From: Bacteroidales bacterium
Lineage (GTDB): Bacteria; Bacteroidota; Bacteroidia; Bacteroidales; NBLH01
Direction: 5' to 3'
Length of the DNA: 9,128 nucleotides
NCBI GenBank assembly: GCA_027083715.1
Contig: JALWNR010000723.1
Location: forward strand, 971-10,098
Position numbers and translations under genes: made by a program. Shown piece after piece: positions 6,226-9,128 of the stretch. Below the pieces are notes generated by a model. The model was given only the letters and a program-made list of their open reading frames with translations. It was not told where the DNA came from and did no database searches. The stretch's first letter is position 1, and the number at the start of each line of letters is the position of its first letter.

Positions 6226-6335
6226 TGTAGCATCGGCATTACTTGCTTACAAAATATTTAAGTGGTTTACTTGTATCCAATAAAGTACAAAATGTAAGAA
6301 CACAAAGCCCTGCAAAGATCCTGAATAATTAGAAT

Positions 6336-7037
6336 TTATTCGTTAATCAAACATACGGTGTGTACTGCCACAATTCCTGCTGTTTCAGTTCGTAAGCGAC
6401 TGTTACCCAAACTTATTTCTTTAAACCCTTTGGCTTTGGCTTGTTCTATTTCGTTTTTGGTAAAATCTCCTTCCGGTCCAATGAGTATTAAAACTTTATC
6501 TCCTTTTTGAATTTGATTTTTTAAGTAAGGTTTATCAATATTAAAACAATGAGCTATAAATTTTTTTCCTTCAAATTTCAGGTTAATTAAATCTTTAAAT
6601 TTTAACATATTTGAAAGCTTTGGACGATAAGCCTGAATAGATTGTTTAACGGCTGCATTAATAATTTTGTTCAAACGTTCTTGTTTTATCACTTTCCGTT
6701 CTGATTGTTGGCTGATAAACGGAATAAATTCATCGACACCTATTTCGGTAGATTTTTCCAGAAACCATTCATATCGCTCAATATTTTTAGTAGGAGCAAC
6801 AGCTATGCTTAAATGATAGTCTCGCTTTCCGTATTCTTTTTCAGTTTGTATAATTTTTAGAACGCAACGTTTAGGATGATCATCTATAATTTCGGCTAAA
6901 TAAAAACCACCTGTTCCGTCAATAAGATTAACATTATCACCATTTTTTAGTCTCAAAACACGTATGCAGTGTTTTGATTCATTTTCATTTAAGCTGTAAT
7001 TGCTTCCTTTTATATCGGGTGTATAAAAAATATGCAT
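6336..7037 (-). CDS. rsmE: 16S rRNA (uracil1498-N3)-methyltransferase RsmE
   Basis: RsmE uses S-adenosylmethionine to methylate N3 of U1498 of 16S rRNA in the small ribosomal subunit. The 233-aa protein is of usual family length. It has the N-terminal PUA-like domain (about 1-70, with H23-C-I-R-V-L-R-L) and the C-terminal SPOUT (trefoil knot) domain. Visible family motifs are EKSTEIGVDEF (94-104), SERK (112-115), KQSIQAYRPKL (131-141), GPEGDFT (187-193) and the cofactor-loop motif SLGNSRLRTETA (209-220). The frame extends to a Met at 7118, but the Met at 7037 is chosen because family members start with a short MxxFY-type sequence. The longer form would also overlap the divergent phosphoesterase gene by 37 bp. 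It is divergent from that gene with a 44-bp gap. It is a housekeeping gene, and nothing is missing or unusual. Confidence 0.95.
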   Translation of the reverse strand: MHIFYTPDIKGSNYSLNENESKHCIRVLRLKNGDNVNLIDGTGGFYLAEIIDDHPKRCVLKIIQTEKEYGKRDYHLSIAVAPTKNIERYEWFLEKSTEIGVDEFIPFISQQSERKVIKQERLNKIINAAVKQSIQAYRPKLSNMLKFKDLINLKFEGKKFIAHCFNIDKPYLKNQIQKGDKVLILIGPEGDFTKNEIEQAKAKGFKEISLGNSRLRTETAGIVAVHTVCLINE

Positions 7038-7044
7038 ATTTGTA

Positions 7045-7052
7045 TATATTTG
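7045..7052 (+). promoter_or_regulatory. TATATTTG box upstream of the phosphoesterase gene
   Basis: This is a full match to the Bacteroidota -7 element in the 44-bp gap between rsmE and the phosphoesterase gene, 29 nt before the ATG at 7082. No TTG is present 17-23 nt upstream. On the opposite strand, TTAATTTG (7072 to 7065) is a one-mismatch -7 box that could serve rsmE. Both are tentative. Confidence 0.35.
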
Positions 7053-7081
7053 CCGTAAAATTATCAAATTAAAGTGTAAAG

Positions 7082-7573
7082 ATGAAAAAAATTGCTTTGC
7101 TTTCCGATACACATTCATATATTGACGATAGAATTTTAGATTTTTTTAAAGAGGTTGATGAAATTTGGCATGCAGGCGATATAGGGAGTATGGAAGTTTT
7201 AAACAAATTAAAATCAATTAAACCGGTGCGTGCTGTTTATGGAAATATTGATGGAATAGAGTTTAGAAATGAATTACCGGAGTCATTAAATTTTAATTGT
7301 GAAAATGTAAAAGTATTTATTACTCATATTGGCGGTTATCCGAAAAAATATGCAAAAGGCATTAAAGCTGTTTTGCAAGAACTAAAACCTCAACTATTTG
7401 TTGCAGGGCATTCGCATATTCTTAAGGTAATGTATGATAAAGAATTAGAACTTTTATATATCAATCCGGGAGCTGCAGGGAAATCGGGTTTTCATAAAAT
7501 ACGTACTGCCTTGCGATTTGTTATTGATAAAGATAAAATTAAAGATTTGGAAATTTTGGAGCTAAAGAAATAG
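7082..7573 (+). CDS. YfcE/MJ0936-family metallophosphoesterase
   Basis: This 163-aa single-domain enzyme is of usual length for the small calcineurin-like phosphodiesterases (YfcE/MJ0936 type). They hydrolyse phosphodiester bonds using two bound divalent metal ions. The full metal-binding set is visible in order: SDTH (D9, H11), GD (D33), GN (N55), H82 in ITHIGG and GHSH (H110, H112). The closing NPGAAG typical of the family follows. No signal peptide is present, so it should be cytoplasmic. The physiological substrate cannot be read from sequence, since family members act on model diesters in vitro. It is divergent from rsmE and ends 11 bp from the converging kinase gene. The start ATG follows directly after an AT-rich leader without a clear Shine-Dalgarno sequence, as is common in this phylum. 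Confidence 0.93.
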   Translation: MKKIALLSDTHSYIDDRILDFFKEVDEIWHAGDIGSMEVLNKLKSIKPVRAVYGNIDGIEFRNELPESLNFNCENVKVFITHIGGYPKKYAKGIKAVLQELKPQLFVAGHSHILKVMYDKELELLYINPGAAGKSGFHKIRTALRFVIDKDKIKDLEILELKK

Positions 7574-7579
7574 CTTTCT
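7566..7579. terminator. Weak hairpin between converging genes
   Basis: AGAAA (7566-7570) can pair with TTTCT (7575-7579) around a 4-nt loop, followed on the plus strand by CC and a run of five T. Five mostly A-T pairs are weak. Its position at the end of the phosphoesterase gene, just before the converging kinase stop at 7585, is the only other support. Confidence 0.2.
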
Positions 7580-7584
7580 CCTTT

Positions 7585-9128
7585 TTATTCGTATGATATT
7601 TTTGTATTTCTAAATAAGATGGTAAATGTAGAACCCAGCCCTATCTGACTTTTTACCGAAATTGAACCATTCATTAATTCTACAAGTTGTCGGGTAATGG
7701 CTAAGCCTAAGCCTGTGCCGCCATAAAGGCGATCGTCTTGGGCAATACGGCTAAAACTTTGAAAAATAGTTTGAAACTCTTCTTCCGGGATTCCTATGCC
7801 TGTATCGCTAACCTCAATAATAAAATCAATTAGTTCTTGATTTTTAGTAGGTCGAGCATATGAGTTTATGGATACTTGACCTTTTTCGGTAAATTTTAAA
7901 GCATTACTCACTAAATTCATTAAAATTTGCTTTAAACGAAAGGCATCAGTATAAATATATTTTGGTAATTTTTTATTTATATTTAAAAAAATTGGAACTT
8001 GTTTTTGTTTAGATATTCCGGAGAGGATTGATGCAACTTCATCTAATATTTTGCGTACTTTTATTTTATCCGGTTTTATTTCAATTTGCTTAGCTTCCAT
8101 TTTTGAAAGATCCAATATATCATTTATTAGTCCAAGCAGATTATTACCACTCGACATAATTTTATCTACATAAGATAAGTATTTTTCATCGTTTAATTGC
8201 ATTTGCAAAACTTCTGAAAATCCTATGATGGCATTCATGGGAGTTCTTATTTCATGACTCATATTAGTTAAAAACTCACTTTTTAGGCGATTTGATTCAT
8301 CTGCTTTTAATTTCGCTTCAATCAATTTTTTATTCTGATTTTGATATTCATATACCAGTTTAGAATATTCTTCATTTTGTTCTTTAAGTCTTTGCTCTGC
8401 CTGTTTTCGTGCACTAATATCTTGCATTACCGTATAAATTTTGACAATTTCTCCCATTTCATCTTTTAAAGGAATTAATTGACTTGATATTACAGCATTT
8501 TTACCCCATTTTGAGACATACAGACGCTCAAAATTTATTTTTTTCCCTTTTCTTATGCACTCTCTAAAAGCAAAAGCATATCCATTTTCAATTAGGGGAG
8601 GAAATGTTAATATGTTTATTTTTTTAGAGGCTTCTGCCGATGGTGATCCTATTATTCTTAGAGCCTCATTATTTATTTCCAAAATACTTCCTTCGGGTGT
8701 TGCTGTATAAATACCGAAAGGCGCATTTTCAAATAGCAAACGAAAATTCTTTTCGCTTTCAATCAGTGCTTGTTCTGCATTTTTACGCTCAGTAATATCA
8801 CGTATCGTTCCTATTGCAGCAAACTTGCCTTGATATTCCATTATTTTAGCTGATATTTCAATGGGAATTTGATGTCCGTCGGCATGAAGGATATAGGTTT
8901 CAAATAATGGTATTTGGCGGTTTTGAAAAACTTCTTTGAGTCTTCTCAAATATTTTATTATCTCTTTTTTGGGTATAAATTTAGTGAAATTTTTTCCTTC
9001 GATTTTTTCCGGTATATAGCCTAAAATTGGTTTTGTTTGGCTATTTGTAAATAAGATTTTTCCGCTTGTACTCACAATAAATATAACATCCGTAATAGCA
9101 TCAAGGATTTTTTTATACTCTGTATCGA
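7585..9128 (-). CDS. PAS-domain hybrid-type sensor histidine kinase, 5' end cut by the window edge
   Basis: The visible part (513 residues) is the C-terminal portion of a two-component sensor kinase. A GTG at 9075 could pass for a start, but the frame continues unbroken to 9128 with PAS-like residues (DTEYKKILDAITDVIFIV), so the gene is partial. In order (visible numbering) there is a PAS/PAC domain (about 1-115, ending GTIRDITERK), a second PAS/PAC (about 120-245, ending VMQDISARK), a coiled coil (about 240-280), HisKA with the phospho-acceptor H291 in NMSHEIRTP, and HATPase_c. The last has an N box (N404, N408), a G1 motif DTGIG (D441) and a G2 motif GGTGLGLAI (469-477). No receiver domain follows, since the protein ends about 20 residues after the ATPase core. 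The visible part has no membrane segments. A PAS ligand cannot be inferred. No response-regulator gene is in view, so the partner is unknown. It converges on the phosphoesterase gene. Confidence 0.95.
   Translation of the reverse strand, partial: DTEYKKILDAITDVIFIVSTSGKILFTNSQTKPILGYIPEKIEGKNFTKFIPKKEIIKYLRRLKEVFQNRQIPLFETYILHADGHQIPIEISAKIMEYQGKFAAIGTIRDITERKNAEQALIESEKNFRLLFENAPFGIYTATPEGSILEINNEALRIIGSPSAEASKKINILTFPPLIENGYAFAFRECIRKGKKINFERLYVSKWGKNAVISSQLIPLKDEMGEIVKIYTVMQDISARKQAEQRLKEQNEEYSKLVYEYQNQNKKLIEAKLKADESNRLKSEFLTNMSHEIRTPMNAIIGFSEVLQMQLNDEKYLSYVDKIMSSGNNLLGLINDILDLSKMEAKQIEIKPDKIKVRKILDEVASILSGISKQKQVPIFLNINKKLPKYIYTDAFRLKQILMNLVSNALKFTEKGQVSINSYARPTKNQELIDFIIEVSDTGIGIPEEEFQTIFQSFSRIAQDDRLYGGTGLGLAITRQLVELMNGSISVKSQIGLGSTFTILFRNTKISYE

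Larger units (their letters stand above)
5895..6335. other. Gene-poor region between the divergent block and rsmE
   Basis: About 440 bp hold no well-supported gene. From left to right there is an AT-rich leader of the minus-strand block, a minus-strand promoter candidate (5986-6013), a plus-strand TATATTTG box (6036-6043), a 37-codon open frame (6076-6189) and a 32-bp inverted repeat (6194-6225). About 110 bp then follow in which I see nothing except a 6-bp inverted repeat, CTTACA (6246-6251) with TGTAAG (6293-6298). Confidence 0.55.

Noticed and set aside
6060..6335. Intact insertion sequence or MITE around the 32-bp inverted repeat
   Set aside because: No flanking terminal repeats, no target duplication and no recognisable transposase motif were found; a remnant cannot be excluded.
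7585..9075. Kinase read as a complete 496-aa protein starting at GTG 9075
   Set aside because: The frame stays open to the window edge and the added residues complete the start of a PAS domain, so the gene is truncated by the window.
1..9128. CRISPR array, tRNA or rRNA
   Set aside because: No regularly spaced repeats were seen; no cloverleaf-like TTCGA-type segment with matching arms, and no rRNA-like stretch was recognised.

Overview
This window looks like chromosomal DNA of a member of the Bacteroidota. It is AT-rich. Four consecutive secreted proteins have signal peptides ending in Ala-Gln (FAQ, FAQ, VAQ, LAQ). Shine-Dalgarno sequences are weak or absent, and the promoter-like sites fit the Bacteroidota TTG-N17-23-TAnnTTTG pattern. 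No genus can be assigned from sequence alone.

Layout. Positions 106-5894 (minus strand, transcribed right to left) hold four genes in a row, all predicted to be exported: a 580-aa protein ending in an outer-membrane-barrel-like domain; a 473-aa protein resembling the DUF6175 family; a 327-aa protein with a TPR-like second half and five cysteines; and a 434-aa protein with an LPP20-like domain. None has a lipobox, and none has a function I can name. Each gene is followed by a hairpin-forming sequence. Two of these are perfect 33-bp palindromes with the same geometry but different sequence, at 1433-1465 and 2517-2549. A well-formed promoter candidate lies upstream of the first gene, and a second sits just before the last gene, next to one of the palindromes.

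Positions 5895-6335 form the largest gene-poor stretch. It carries divergent promoter-like boxes, a 37-codon open frame on the plus strand (6076-6189) and a near-perfect 32-bp inverted repeat starting 5 bp after its stop. This may be a small gene with a terminator or the remnant of something larger.

Positions 6336-9128 are ordinary housekeeping and signalling genes. These are rsmE (16S rRNA m3U1498 methyltransferase, minus), a divergent YfcE/MJ0936-type metallophosphoesterase (plus), and, converging on it, a PAS-PAS-HisKA-HATPase sensor kinase (minus) whose 5' end runs off the right edge.

How the genes may work together: the four-gene block reads as an uncharacterised cell-envelope module, with an outer-membrane-anchored partner plus three periplasmic proteins. 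It recalls the LPP20/CsgG/TolB-N style of envelope accessory proteins. That role is inference. The window shows no CRISPR array, tRNA, rRNA or intact mobile element.
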